Assembly (NCBI GenBank): GCA_013396655.1
Contig: WBMV01003161.1
Location: 3,718,059 to 3,782,058, forward strand
DNA length: 64,000 nucleotides
From: Campylorhamphus procurvoides
Lineage: Eukaryota > Chordata > Aves > Passeriformes > Dendrocolaptidae
Reading direction: 5' to 3'
Shown here: positions 12,246 to 26,000 of the stretch, piece after piece
Layout: each line of letters starts with the position of its first letter
How positions within the stretch are numbered: the first letter of the stretch is position 1
The notes under the pieces: model-generated
The model's database searches: none
Told to the model about the DNA's origin: nothing
What the model saw: the letters and a program-made list of their open reading frames with translations, nothing else
Made by a program: the position numbers and the translations under genes

Positions 12246-15200
12246 TCACAATAATAAATATCCAATGACAGAAAAGAATGAAACTGTGGCAACTGTGATA
12301 GTTGCATCAACAAAGAGCATGTCAGCTCCACACATCTTGTGAGGTTCTCAAGGACCTCTGTCTTCAAAGCTCTGGTAGGATCTTTCCTATTCTGCCTCAA
12401 ATAGAGTTTCAACCTGCACACTGTGATTTTAAATACATTCTCCTGCCAGCATGGAGTTAGGGCTGAAGGTCTGACTGAGGAGCTGTTCAGCCTTGCAGAT
12501 ATTTTTAGACAGCTGAACATCTCACTTAAGGGTGAGATTTAGAAATACTTTTCAGGAGATTTACATAATAGTTCCCTTCCATGTGCAGAAAGAATATTTC
12601 TCAGGATGAATGTTGCAGACTTTATAAACAATGCCTGTACTGATTACCTATTGATGCTGGCCAGTCAGAAGGTCAATGCTCAGATTATTCCAAGGCTCTT
12701 CCCCAGAAGTGTTTTCTTACCTTGTCTTCAAAGTCTGGCCATTAGTGGATAAAAGAATTAGACCCTCCATGGGAAAAGCTGTTCTCCTAAATACTGACGC
12801 AACCAAATAGAAATGGAAAAGACACAAGGACAGAAACAGGCTCCCACATTTAATGAAGATGAGCAAAGTATTTTCTAGTAAGCACCTCACTAGAACTATC
12901 ATATGTTGTTATTCTCCTTCAATAAAGACTTGGAATTTAAGGTTAAATTCTAAAAAAGTATAACAGAATAGCCAAGTGCTGGATAGTATGAAGATTTGAC
13001 TAAGTTAGCTAGGTAATAAATGTGCTTAATTTCACTCTAACATAAACCAGCCATGGAGTTCATAAAGGCAAGGAAATGCAGCAATTTTCCCTCAGGCAAC
13101 AAGGCCAATTTGTGGGAGTGCTGTGTGGGTAAGGAATGAATGGACCTACCTTGATAGCAAGTACATGGTATTGAAATAGTTCCCCGAGCTGTGCATGCAG
13201 CAGACTCAGCAGCTACTCTGTGTAAGGAACCTGTGGCATGTGCTTCAGGAGCAGACATCATTTGTAGAAATAGTTTTGTTTTAAACCAACCTGTCTCACT
13301 TTGGGGAAGAATTAGTGCAACAGAAATGATAATTTTTTCTAGGTAGATGATAAGGTTGGCACATTCCTGGTGAAAGGCAGTGGATGGGATTCAAAGAGCT
13401 CGTACAGTTTGGAGGTCAGGAATGCTCCTGAGATACTGCACCATGGAAGATTTGGTCAGTTCAGTGACTCCTCTATAAAAACAAATAAACAAAGGCAAAA
13501 CTCCAGGGTAGTGATGTTGATAAAGTGCAAATTTGTACGAGTTGTGGTATGTAAAGTTCAAGCTGAAACATAAAGCATGCTTCAGCAGCTTACAGTAAAT
13601 GCAATACTTCAAATCTGGATACTTTAGTATAGCTACAGAATGGAAGTAGGAGATGATAATCTTCAAAATCCCTAAGGCTGCTTTTCTTTTGCAATTTCAT
13701 CCAGGACTTTAATCAGTACAAGAAAATGGGTGAAAAAGCCTTTAGGCATGTATAAAACAAACCAAAAATCATAGTGACAAATCTCATGCAATGGACAGGA
13801 TCAGATGATCCATACAACCCTGTCAAAATCCTTTTTCACACTGAATTAACCAAGTCTCTGGGCATGTGAGCTCAAGCATGTGAAGAAGCCAGCAAATGTT
13901 TCCTGAGAAGTTTTTTCATAACCTGTTGAGTTTGTTCTTTTAGTTTGCTTTAGCATGAGATGCCTAAAGCTGTCTCAGGTACAAAGTGACAGGTGCTTAA
14001 AAACTATAGAGTAATTGTTGAGGAGGCAAGATCTGAGGTCAGATCTCTACATTTTAAAATAGTTTGATCTCCCATCGTGCTGTCAGTCATATCTCTATTA
14101 GTGGTTGGTACCTAAAACCAGAAGGACTGCATGAAAAGTATAATGGTGCAAACCAATTGTTCCCTGATGTATAAAGGGGGAAAATAATGTTTGACCCCTG
14201 TGAGCTGACTGGCGTATGTCTGGAAGTATGAGATTTAATTAAACAGATGGTAGCATACATTACCGCTTTAGAAATGTGATTAATCATTATAAATGTTCTA
14301 GGTCCTTTAAAAGAATGACTGGAGCATCTGGCTATGCACACTGAAACAGTGTACACCCACCTGACAGGAATCCATCTCCTTAACGTAGATGATACTTGTG
14401 TTTAAGTTAATTATTCTGAATCTTTATGCTTCAGTTGAACGGACAAGTTCTGGCACATTCCTTTAAATAAGTCAGGTTCATTCTGAAGTTAGACTGCATT
14501 TAGAGTCTATCTACAGGCGAATTTTAGCATCAACACAAAATAGGGAGCTAACAAAAATCCAGCCCTAACCCATCAGTTTTCAAGAAGCCTGGAGATGAAA
14601 TTTGATGTAGAGCTTTAGACCAGCAAAAGGCAAAGTACCTTTAGCTGCTGTGGGGATACTTTTCTTCACCGAATCATTAGGTCTGTCAGGAACCACAATA
14701 TGCAAATCCCAGGCAAGGGCATTAACATTTGTCCTAATGTGTTTGAAGTGACAGTGCTCAGCAGCTCCTTTCAAAACAGCTCTCATGTCACACATACTTG
14801 TGATCCGACTCTACCAGCAGTCAATGAAGAGCTGCCTGGCTGAACTTCCTGCCTTTCACGTATGTCATCACAACACTCCTGACCCCAGAGCAGGTGTTGT
14901 AGGAGTATTCCTTGTGCAGGTGCTTGACAAGTGTCCAAAACATTGCCTGTTCTTCTGAGGAGGCAGCATGAACTTAGGAGGAGCTTGCTAGTGCTGGTCA
15001 GCTCCTTCTGGTGGGTACCTTTGGCTATGAGCTTGGTGATTTATTTGCTTCAAACAGATATTATATTTTTTGGTCTTCTATATTTATCCATGTTCTGTCA
15101 TTTAGTTCCATCTGCTGTACATGGGAAATGGAGTCTTTATTTTAGAATCCAAACTGCCATCAGCTTGAGGCTTTCAGAGAGTGACAATGCTTAGAGCTGG

Positions 15201-18200
15201 ACAGGACCCTTGTTTTCACTCTGTTCTCTGAAGAGAATTCTATGAATTTATATCTCTTAATTCATTCCTGTTCTCCAGTTGCACATTGCTGACTGATATC
15301 CACGTCGTACAATCATGCAGGAGATGGTTGGTGCCTTGCAGGATGGGGAGATGCCTGTTCAGCTCTCTGAGATTCCTCTTCTTGAGAACACTTAAATCAT
15401 GCTCAAAGAAATAAGAGATGAGACAAGCCTGAGGCTGAATGACAGCCACCAGGTCAGAGCCAGTCTTGAAAAACAAGTACTTCAGACTTAACTGATAACC
15501 CACCTGTTTAGGTGTTTATACGTGTTTTCATTTGCCAAAAGTCACATTAAGAGCCAAAGGTTCTTGGAGCAGCCACTGTGCTCTGCTCTTGCTCAGCAGA
15601 TCAATGGATTAATCCTCTCTACCATTTTCATGTGACTCTGAAAGGCTTACAGAAATAAACTTACTGTAGAGGATCACCTTCCAGTTTCTGTGCATTTATA
15701 AATGCCATCTGTTCGTATCTGAGAGCTGAGTGTTATGGTAACCTGAGTCTGTAAACTTGAGCTAATTGCAGAGTACATGCCCATACTCAGGGAGCACATA
15801 TGCATGTGGGTGAATAATGTTGGCACAAGGATGGGGACAGGGAAAATCCAGAAAATGGGAAGCTTTTGAATGGATCTCTCTTGCCACAGAGGGGTCTGGG
15901 TGGAAGCAAGGAGGTCTCCTCCACAAGCCCAGGAAGCAGAGAAGGTTACTTGTAGTGCTGCCACATGCTCAGGGGCCAGGTAAAAAAGACTCTGCTTTTT
16001 TTGACAGTGCCAATTGAACTTTGGGGAAAAGATGAGGGCAGAGTGAAGCCTCTATGGTTGTTTGTCTTCCATATAAACTTTTGAGATACCTTATGTATGA
16101 TTCTATGTGAAAGTTCCATCAGTTCATTCTATCTGCACAAAGGAAAACCCTTGATCACTGTGGCTATGGAGTGAATTTGAATCATCCTGCACACAACTCC
16201 ATGTGCATTTACTGAACTCATAAGGTTATTCTTCATAGAAAGTATTTTGGCATATGTACATAGAATTTTCCCCAATGCACTGTGCTTTTAAAAGTGTCTT
16301 TTGGCATGTGGCCATGTAGATGTAATGAAAGTTAATAAAACAATTTCCAAAACTGGACAGGTACACGGCCTCACTCCCCAAAGAGGACTCTGGTATTAGC
16401 TACTGTCCTGCTGCTGTTTTCCTGCTTTGTGTGTCCATTAATTATGGATCAATTATTCAATTCTTTAGGAACTCAGGTGATGCCTGGGCTACTGAGTTGT
16501 GAAATTAAAGCAATGCCACAGTGAACAGGAAAGAACATGCATTTACTTCAGAACCATCCTCCTTCCATACTGACATTCCTGGGACAAAAGCATTTTTCTT
16601 CAATCAATAATTAAGCCAGTTCATGTGATTGTCCTTTTCCCCACACTGCTCCCAACTCTTCTAGCATATCATTTATCAAGACTTTCTTCCTGAGTAACAA
16701 TCTTTCCACATTTTATAATGGCACAATCAAAATTTGAAAGCCAAATGCCTGTTATCACCGTAGGCACAGTTCACTCTGCTCTGTGTGTTTCCTAAACGAA
16801 GCACAGCACAATTACCAAAAAACTGCTTTACAAAGTGAATCTTGTAATTCAGTAGAATTTAGCCAGTGAGGATCAGCTCAACAAATAAAGTATTAATTTT
16901 GTATTTGACATGCTGGAAAAAGTGTCAATCCAAACCAAGAGCAGTGGCTTCTCAGCTGCTGGGACCAGGAGGAGCAGCACTCTCCAGCACATCACTCATT
17001 TTGCAGTCACTGTCTTGCTTGTGATCTCACTTCAATTCCTCTGCTTAAGTCAGGTCCTCTTTACCTTCGGGGAGTGAAATTTCTGGTGACAAGTCTTTTG
17101 TTAGTAAGAATTGTTTACTTTTGAGAAATGCTCTCTAGTGTAAGAACCTGAATAGATTTGAAACCAAATATTTACACAAAATCGAACTATGCTGACAAAT
17201 GAAGATAATGGCCTGTTTTTCTTTGCCTCACCCTTTGTTCAGTCATCTACATCCATCAAGTTAATCAATTAAGCAAATTACAGGGAAAAAAGTCTAACAT
17301 TTTATAACTCTTTTGCATAGGGAAGAAAGGGAAATTAAGCTGATATTGTTTTCAAATATCTGTCCTTCTGCTAAAGTGCCAAATCTTTACAGAGTGCTGT
17401 ACTCAGTGCACTGGTAATAAATGCTGTATTGTAAATGATGTTTAACCATGCAGTGTGAAGACAAGTCTGCACACAGAGGGAGGAGTGTCTGTGCTGCTGA
17501 GAACAGACCTGCTGCTGTCAGAATTCTTTGGCACCTCAGGACAAGGGGTGCAAACCAGCCTGGGCCAAGGTTTCCTCCAGTCCAAGACAAAATGCTGCTT
17601 GTGTGGTGTGTAACAAGGGGTGGTTTGCACCATCCACCTGAGGCTGCCTTGGTTACCTCAGCAAAAGGCTACTTAGAATTTGGAACTCAAATACACCCAA
17701 ATTTGGCACCCAACCTTCCTCTGTAGTTAGTGAAAAACTATTAAGGGCCTTCTAGTTCATCCTTGACACCAAAGTTAGACATTGGATGCTGCATAGGTTA
17801 AAAAAGCTATTTACTCTAACTCTTCCAGACGCAAACATTTTGTGTTTGTTTTTTGCCGAACCTTACAGTTTATTTTAGTGCTCAATCTCAGAAATGTAGT
17901 TTAAACTCATGACCTGGAAGGCCAGGCATAAAAAATAAGTTGATTTTCTTGGTTTTTTTCCTGCTAGATTACCTGCTAGATTGAAAACTTTAATATGTGA
18001 AAAAGCTGTGCTGAAAATTAGTTTGTCAATTTAGAAATGAAAGGGTAAAGCTTCCCTTAGTTTAATGTGAAAACTTCAGCCTACACATATTTGCCAGTTT
18101 CTTCCAAAAAATACTGCTCAGGTGTAATAGCTGCCAAAGGATGGTGAGACTGTGCTCTGCTCTGGTGGTTAGTGATTCATTGACAAACTGCCTGCTTGTG

Positions 18201-20000
18201 CCATGAGATTTATATGGCCATTTAAAGAGAGAAAATTCAGGACCTTAGACTAGACAAGAGCAGCATAATGTGCTATTTCTCCATCTAATAAAAATGTCAA
18301 GTTCTGTGGTCACTCTTCCTCCTGCCCAAGAAATTCTGTGCCTTTGAAAGGCAGGCGTGCTTTATATAGGACAAATCCAGTTCAAAGGATTCTTTGTTTT
18401 CCTCCGAAAGGAATATTTTTTGAGGTCTTATGATATCTGTCCATATGAGGTTCAACCCTACTCTCAAGACCAGACTTGTCCATCCTCATTAAGTGTCCAT
18501 GTGTGGACACAATAGGATCACCTGCAGAAGCTGCTTGTGCAGGAACCAGGGACTTCCAACTTAGAAAACTTGCCTCTCTGGACCTCAGTTCAGCAGTCCT
18601 TTTAATGGGGCCAATCATATCAGCTTTAAAAAGCACCTTGAGCAATTTAGATAAGCAATTTAGTAAGCAGTACTATTAATAGACCCTCTGACAGCCAGGC
18701 AGGGATAACACTTCCCACTGCCATAAATTAAGGGAGAGTTTTTCCCTTTCTCCCGAGGAGTTGCAGTGGTGTCAGCAAGCGTGGCAAACACATGTCCCCA
18801 TTGCTTTTGCCTTGCTGTCTAACTCCAGAATACACCACTTCAGGGACTGTGTATCACTCACTGAATGGCTCCTGTTTGTTCCCCCTGCTGGTGCCTGCTC
18901 TGTCAGCAGGCTGGGATCCAGCAGGTGACATTTTTCACTGCTTGTCACAGAGCACACGGTGCCGAGTCCTGCCCAGATGCTCCTGCATCCCGGGAAGTCT
19001 GAGGATAGAGCTGTTTAGCTGGGTGATACTCAGAGCAAGAGGGGCAGGTCTTGAGAAAGAAAATCCGGCAAAAATCAGCCTCGCCTCAGATGTTGAAAAC
19101 AGTCGGGGAAGAACTTGATTTCTATTTAAAGGGCATTTCTGCTTTGCCAGTTCTGAAGTGCAGTGTGTGGTAATAAGAGGTGATTATGCCACACAATAAC
19201 CTGAATATAGTCACAAAAGCAGGGTGAAGTGAAAACAGATTTCTTCATCTGAGGCATGATGTAATGATTTCTGTCATGCTTACAGCCGTAAATGAAAATA
19301 GCAATTCATGACATACCCAAACTATGCAAATAGTTGAGGCTGCAGGTAAGTACATAAGTAGCAAAGCCAAAGCCAATCCAAGGACCAAGTGGCTCACTGC
19401 ATTTTCTACTTTATTTATTAATTTTGATCTAGGCCGGAATAGACTAGACTAGAAATAACCATTCACCTGCTCTGAGCACCCTGCCAATTATTTCAGACTA
19501 CAGACCCAAAGTGCAGTATGAACAGCTCCCTGCTTCTAGCAAAGCACAATACCCACTCAGATATTCCTGACCCTCCTTTTCCACCAGCACTTTAATTCAT
19601 TTCTCTTTCTCCCAGTGCCGGGTCAAGTAGATGAATATTGCAAGCACTGCTGGTAGATGCAATAGCAAAGTATTCTATTCTTTTTCTCATTTTTCAAAGA
19701 ATAGTAGGGAATGTTGCCTAAAGTGCAATGAAAACATGTTGCTGTGTCTGTTTTTAGAAGCGGGCTTGTAAATTATTAGGCTTTTGTTCCTTGTTCTGAC
19801 TTTTCTTAAGAGACTGCTTTTTCTCTTCTAGTCTGTGCTTAGCTACTCTGTAATAATTTGACCTAAGAACTTCCTCTCTGCTCTCTTCTACCTTTTAACT
19901 CAGTAAAGCTTGAGATGAGTAGCAATATTGCTTTTAACAGGAGAAAGGTGTCTGAAAATCTGCCAGTGTTCTAGCTATTTAACCACCACATCTTTCTCTC
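12246..20000. other. non-coding sequence, no gene seen
   Basis: Unique-looking AT-rich DNA without a supported exon or repeat. A minor local tandem duplication (AGCAATTTAG twice, 13-bp period) sits at 18641-18663. Homeobox-type AT motifs occur, such as TTTAATTAAACAGATGG near 14234, but single motifs like this are common in such DNA and I assign no function. Frames up to about 110 codons are within chance expectation. Confidence 0.5.
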
Positions 20001-23000
20001 TTTTAATCTCACTAGAGGTTAAGTTCAACAGTAAATCATGTATTATTCTGAAAGAATTCACACTTCAACAGTTAAAATTCTTAACGATTAATTTAATGGG
20101 TGTTGCCATTATTTAGATATAAACGAAGAAAACTGTTTTTCCCAAACACATAAGACTGATTCTGTGTTACAACAATAGCTGTGAAGCCACAGGTGAAAAT
20201 TTACCACCCTGGACATCATTGGCAGAACTTACAGTGGCAGTACCTATATTTTCAAACAAAGTAAGTGCCTGAATCCCTTCAAAAAGCTCAAGTGAGTCAC
20301 AGGCAATGTCACTGCGATGTACAGATGGTTTGGGTGGGGTCTGTAAATCTGTTTACAGTCTGCAAAGTAACCCCGTGGCGGTGAGAGCAAAATTTAGCCA
20401 AAGACTGTTGGAAGAATTTAAGGATTCAGATGCTCATATCCATGATTCCTCCTTCCACTCCTGCTACCAATATTAGCCACTCATGCCTCATCTGACTTCC
20501 CACACCTGGGTGTGAGGCTGCAGACACACATTCTCTTCTAGAGGATCTGTGCTGCTAAAAGAGGCTCTGCCCCAAGCCCAAACCCATCTGCCTCCTCTCC
20601 CTCTTGTGCTCTCTCTAGTTTTCAAAAGTCATCTGATCTCCAAGTCTTCCAGCTGTCCATCCAAATCTCACTGATATTACCAAAAGCCTCTAAAAGCTGG
20701 GTCACAAAGTAGGAAATGAGGAAGTCTTTCACTGAAAGGGAAAAACATTGTTTTCCCTTTTCCAATCAAGAAATATAAGTGAAAGGATAAGATTACTATT
20801 TCCAGTGTCCAGGACAAATGGTGGATTTCTCATTGGCTGCTCCTTGTTGTTTCTTTAATTTTTTATATAAGAGAAAACCCAGCATGGTGAACGTACATTG
20901 CATTTCAAATCTGTTCTGCATTTTGCTGCAGGGAAACCCACCCCTTCTCCAGGGGATGCACAGGATCCCCAGGGATGAGAGGCTCTCCACAGCTCTCCCT
21001 CCCTCCTCTACTCCAGTAAGGATCCTTTAGGTTTTGATACAATATATGTCATACAAGCTCTGAGCTGAAACCTGATGTACATATTTTTTGCTGTTTCATT
21101 TCAGGAGATGTGCCCGCGCGGAACATAAATAAATCTGAAGGTGACTGCACCAGATGAAATATTAATAAAAACTCCTCCTTTCCATTCCTACCCTATCTTT
21201 GGTGATTCTCTGGATCCAGGCAAACCAGGTAAGTGACTTTCTGAGCTGCAGCAGATGCTCCCTCTTCCCTCATGGTCCCTGCTGCAACTCCTGCATCCTG
21301 GCTGGCTGCTCCCAGTAATTTTGGTCCCTGTGTGTGCTGCAGGCTCCTGGTGCCCTGCTGTGCACAGCTCCTTCCTGCTCACCACGTGATGTATTCCCTG
21401 AGAACTCTTTCTGATCAGGTTTAGTTGCTCTCTGGATCAGGAACAATGTTCCCCTTCCCAAAACGTTCACCTGACAAAGCCCTTTCAAAGGGTCTTGCTG
21501 CAGAGACTGTGAGTAAACAGATGCTATCACTTACAGGGAAACTGAAAGTCTTTGCTTAATCAAAATGTGTTGTACAGCCTAATTAATATCAATAAAATTG
21601 ACTTTTAAGCATAATTCTGAGAGAGTTTTGATACACAACTTGCTTTTTCTCTTTTACAAAAAGGGTGCAAAGTGCTTCAGCATTTCTAGACTGTTCCCTT
21701 CTGTCGTTTGAGTATCATGTGTTGCTCCCAAGTACCTTTGTTTGGATGCAAAATCTTATTTGAAATGGCATCAAGATCTCCTTTAAATTCCCTGTCCAAG
21801 AAAAGGGGAGAAAAAATTATGGATGTGGGTTCTAAAATTCCATATTCAATGCGCTGTAAGTTTTTCAATCCCATGTTCTTGAGATTCCTTATAGATACAT
21901 TGTCAGGCTTAGAAATGAATAAAGGTGAACTTTATTAAATAAATTCATTATAATGGCATTTCATAGGTTTGGGCATGCAATTAATGGATTGTAAATTTAT
22001 ACTTTAAGACTAGAAGAACATGATCATATAAATTGTCTTATTGAAGTTAACAGGGCTGTTCTTTGAAGAAAAATGCCACTCAGCAGAACATTTAAATGTA
22101 TGCATAGCTCTAAGCATATCTTTAAGTTCAAATGAAATCAATCTTTTGGTTTTAAGAGGGCTTGACTGTGCTTTTTTCCTTAAAACCTTTACATTAATAC
22201 ATAGGGTGGCTGCTGCAGTAGCCTTGGGGTGTCATTAATGTTTCAAAAAACAATAGTCTTTCTAATCACTCATGAACATTAGATAAGAGGGCTACTTTTA
22301 GTTGGCAGCAAGCTTAAGGCCTCTGTCAGCTGGTATGTTTATGAAACATTCATATATATTTTACAGCTGCAAAGAAGAGCATTTAACTGCATCCCAGTTG
22401 CTGAAGTCCCTCCTGCCAAGCGTTGCAAATGAAAAGTTGCCAGAGAGCAGTTCAAGAATGGTGGTAAGGAAAGGATTTGCTATTTCTAATAGTTCTCCCT
22501 ACGTATTCAGAAAGAAAATAATTGTGGATTTTCTCTGCAAGTCATTTTCCTTGGATTATTTTGGAATATCATTTCCCTCACTGATTAATAGTACCTTACA
22601 AAGAGCTGGGAAAGAGTTTTCTGTGCTCATGCCTCTCTGTAGTGGGCACGGCACAGCACAATGAAGAAGCTTTGCTGACACAGCAGCCACCTCAGTGCAT
22701 CTCCCTTACAGCAAAAACTGCTCGGTATAAGGGTAGTTTAAAGGCAGAAAGTTCATTTATTATATTTCTGTAACCTAATGTCTTAATTACAAGAAACTGA
22801 TACAGAACTAACAGGAACATTCTACATTATTAAACAAGGGCATCGAGGTTGAATGTATTTTTTGCTCTGTGCACGTAGGACATTGTATATACAAAGGAAA
22901 CTTTTAAAGTAAGCATTCCAAATCTGAATCTCAAGGTCCTTATCCTAGGTAATCTATCAAGAAATGCAAAACAAACAGCACGGTTAATCCCCCTGCTTCT

Positions 23001-26000
23001 TAGTGTATCTGCGAGGTACTTGGCAGCACAAAGCTCCACAGAGCAGCACCTCCCTGACTGAGGGAAAATCAGCCCATAATTTTTTCTCCCCTTTAATTTC
23101 CAAATGAATTTTTACAAGAGACTCCAAAACTTTCATATCTCTCTCTAGAACTGAAGGATGCTGTGACTGTCCTATTGGTGTCCATAGTCCAGTTCTTAAC
23201 CTTTAATTGTCCCCAAACCTACTGACTGTCCTTTAGTAAGGAGTTTCATTCACCTCAAAGACGTGAATAAAAGGTTATATCCAAGTTTATAGTCCCTTTG
23301 GCTGAGCAATTCTTTTATCTAAAGTAAGAATAATGAATGAAAAAACACCAATGATGACGATTGATCAAATCTGGCCTCTTGATATTTGAGCAAACCTTCC
23401 TGGTCATCATTTTATGAAATTAGTCACGTTTTTGCAAATGCCCAGGTACATTCATAAAAGCAGGGAGAGGGAGGCACAGTAATCATATATACCAGGAGCC
23501 CTCTGTTGCCATTTCTCACCTGAACTCAGCTGTGTAACACCTGGTTGCTGTTGTCTTGAGAAACAACATCCTCATTTGCATAAATGGGCTGATAATATGA
23601 TATTTTTTTAAAGTTATTGTTCCACATAAATGAACAAAAGTTGCAGGGTCGCATCCCCATTCTTTCTGCTAGGTATGAAATGGTGCAATTTAGATAAAAT
23701 TCAGTATTGCCTCTCTTTTAAAGGCATGTACATGAATTAAAGCCATACACATGAATTGAAAATAGCAAAAGTCCTCATCTGGCTGGGGGTAGTGAGAAGA
23801 AGTACAGTGGTAAAATGCTGATTAAATGTCAGATACACTGCACTGGGCAGTGCTTTAATCAGTTGTTCCTATATATTCCAAAAAGAGATGCATCCTTTAA
23901 ATTAAAAGCTCTAGGGGGAAAAAAGGAGACAGTAGTGCTCTTGTCAATAGGATGTAGAGAAATACCAGAAGTCCCATTCAAACATTTTTAAGCTTTTGTG
24001 CAGCAAAGCTCTGCAGGTCTCAGAAATACATGATATCAAAAATGTAAGCTTTTAACATTGCTGTTCTGCTCCAGTGAATGGCCATAAATAGGATATTTAT
24101 GAAGGTTCGTGTTTGCCACTCAAGGAACCCATATAAGACCTATTAGATTTATAGTTAGAAATCCCTTCTGTTCCTTTTCCAAATTCCAGCTCGTACTCTG
24201 GAACTCAAGATGCAAACTCTGTCACAGGCATTGACAATAAAGATGAAGGCTCTTTGCCAAAGTAGGCACAAATTAATGCCTCAATCTTTAATTTTTTTAA
24301 TGCATCTGCACAAGATTAAAACCTATTAAAGAGCTTATAGGATGCTGGTGCAAAGGAGGTGACTTCCATTCCCCTCTTACCTCTGATCTGTTCTCAGGAG
24401 CTGAGAAAACCACAGTTTGACTTGTAGTGGATCCCCCTTTTATTCCCATACAGGGAACTCCCACTGAGCTGGTGTAAGGGAGCTGTGAGCAAGTTGTCCT
24501 CTGAATACTCATGTTTGGTTTCACCTGAAAAACAGAAAGTTGCTGAGTGCTGGACAGAGCTGGATGGCATTAATTCTTAAAATACACTGTGGGATGCAAA
24601 AAGTAGGCATGTGTGATCAAACAATATAGCATACATATGCTCACTACTGTCAAGGGTCAGGGCTGTTGTGCTCTAAATAATTTTCCAACAGAAAGATGGA
24701 GACACTTGTTTAGGAAGGTCACCTCACTTAATATTTGGTGCTTTACTTCTTAACAGATTATTTGAACAACATTGGGGAATCAATCTATTGTTTTATTTAA
24801 ATTAAACTTTTACAGAAATAATGTAGGGTTGGCCTGTGAGTCTTCTGAGCATTCTTATAAATTTCTTTTGTTTTCAGTTCTTCCTTGAATTAAAAACAAA
24901 GTTCCCGTGAATGGAAATTTCCTCTGGCAGTTGGTATTTAGAGAAGTTTCTCTCGCTGCAGCTTAGAGTGGATGTTAAGGAATAACAGAAACTTTTTAAA
25001 TTATAGAACTAATTATCTACAAGCAGCTGATCAAACACTCTGCACGTCTAGCTGTGAGCACAGCTCACCACATCTGTTGGCCTCTCCCTGGGTGAGTCTG
25101 CGCTGCAGTTGCTGCTGGGAGTGTTATGGAGTGGAGACACACCAAAGGCAGCATTAAACTAACAAGCCCTGGATTTGTTAGTGTGACAGCACAAGGCTTT
25201 TTGCCTGGAGTCTCACGCAGTCACTTGCAGGGTGTTGGAGCCAACAGAGAGTTCTGGGGGTGCCACAGGGCTGGGCAGCTCTAAAGGCTAATGCTGCTTG
25301 TCCTTCACAGCCTCTTCCCTTTGCTGTTTTTTGGGTGTTGTTTTGGGGGGTTTTTTTTGAAGTTAGTTTAGTTATACAGAAAGCTCACTGGACCTACAGT
25401 TTGCAGTTAATGTTAATGCAGGAATAATCTGTCTGCACACACAGAGATTGCCACATGCAGGACTGGAAACACTGTCATCCATGTGCCTTGGGAAGCCCTC
25501 CCTCCTATCTTGTGTATAGTCACTGACTCGTGCTCTATGTCCAATAGCAATCCATATATCCATAGTACTAAAAAGGCATGTGGTGTTCTGTTTCATGTTT
25601 GTGGATAAGAACACTGCCAGAGAGCCTTATGATGCTCCATATTCTCTTTGTAAGCAGAAGTGAAAAAGCAGTTTAATCCTTTTCCTTCAGCCTCCTGCCA
25701 TTTTTTCCCTTTCAGGATCAGCAATTGTCGGCTCATTGTTTAAAAATCCCGTGTCCTGGTGCTGTTTGTGGTGCCTAAAGCACTTCCTTCTCTGACTAAC
25801 AAAAAGCTTCTTTTTATTGTTACTTTTCCCTGCACTGAATGAGAGAATAAGGGCAAGCGATTTTTGATTTAACCTCCTGCTGCTGAGTTTTCAAGTTTTA
25901 AAATGTTAACAAAAGGGAATGCATGTTTTCAGTGGTGAAAGCTCTGATTATACCCCGGCACAAATTTATAAAAATCAAAGGCAGGCAGAGAATAGCAAGC

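Noticed and set aside
23341..23400. AATGATGACG resembling a C/D-box snoRNA C box
   Set aside because: No properly spaced D box (CTGA) or terminal stem could be found nearby.
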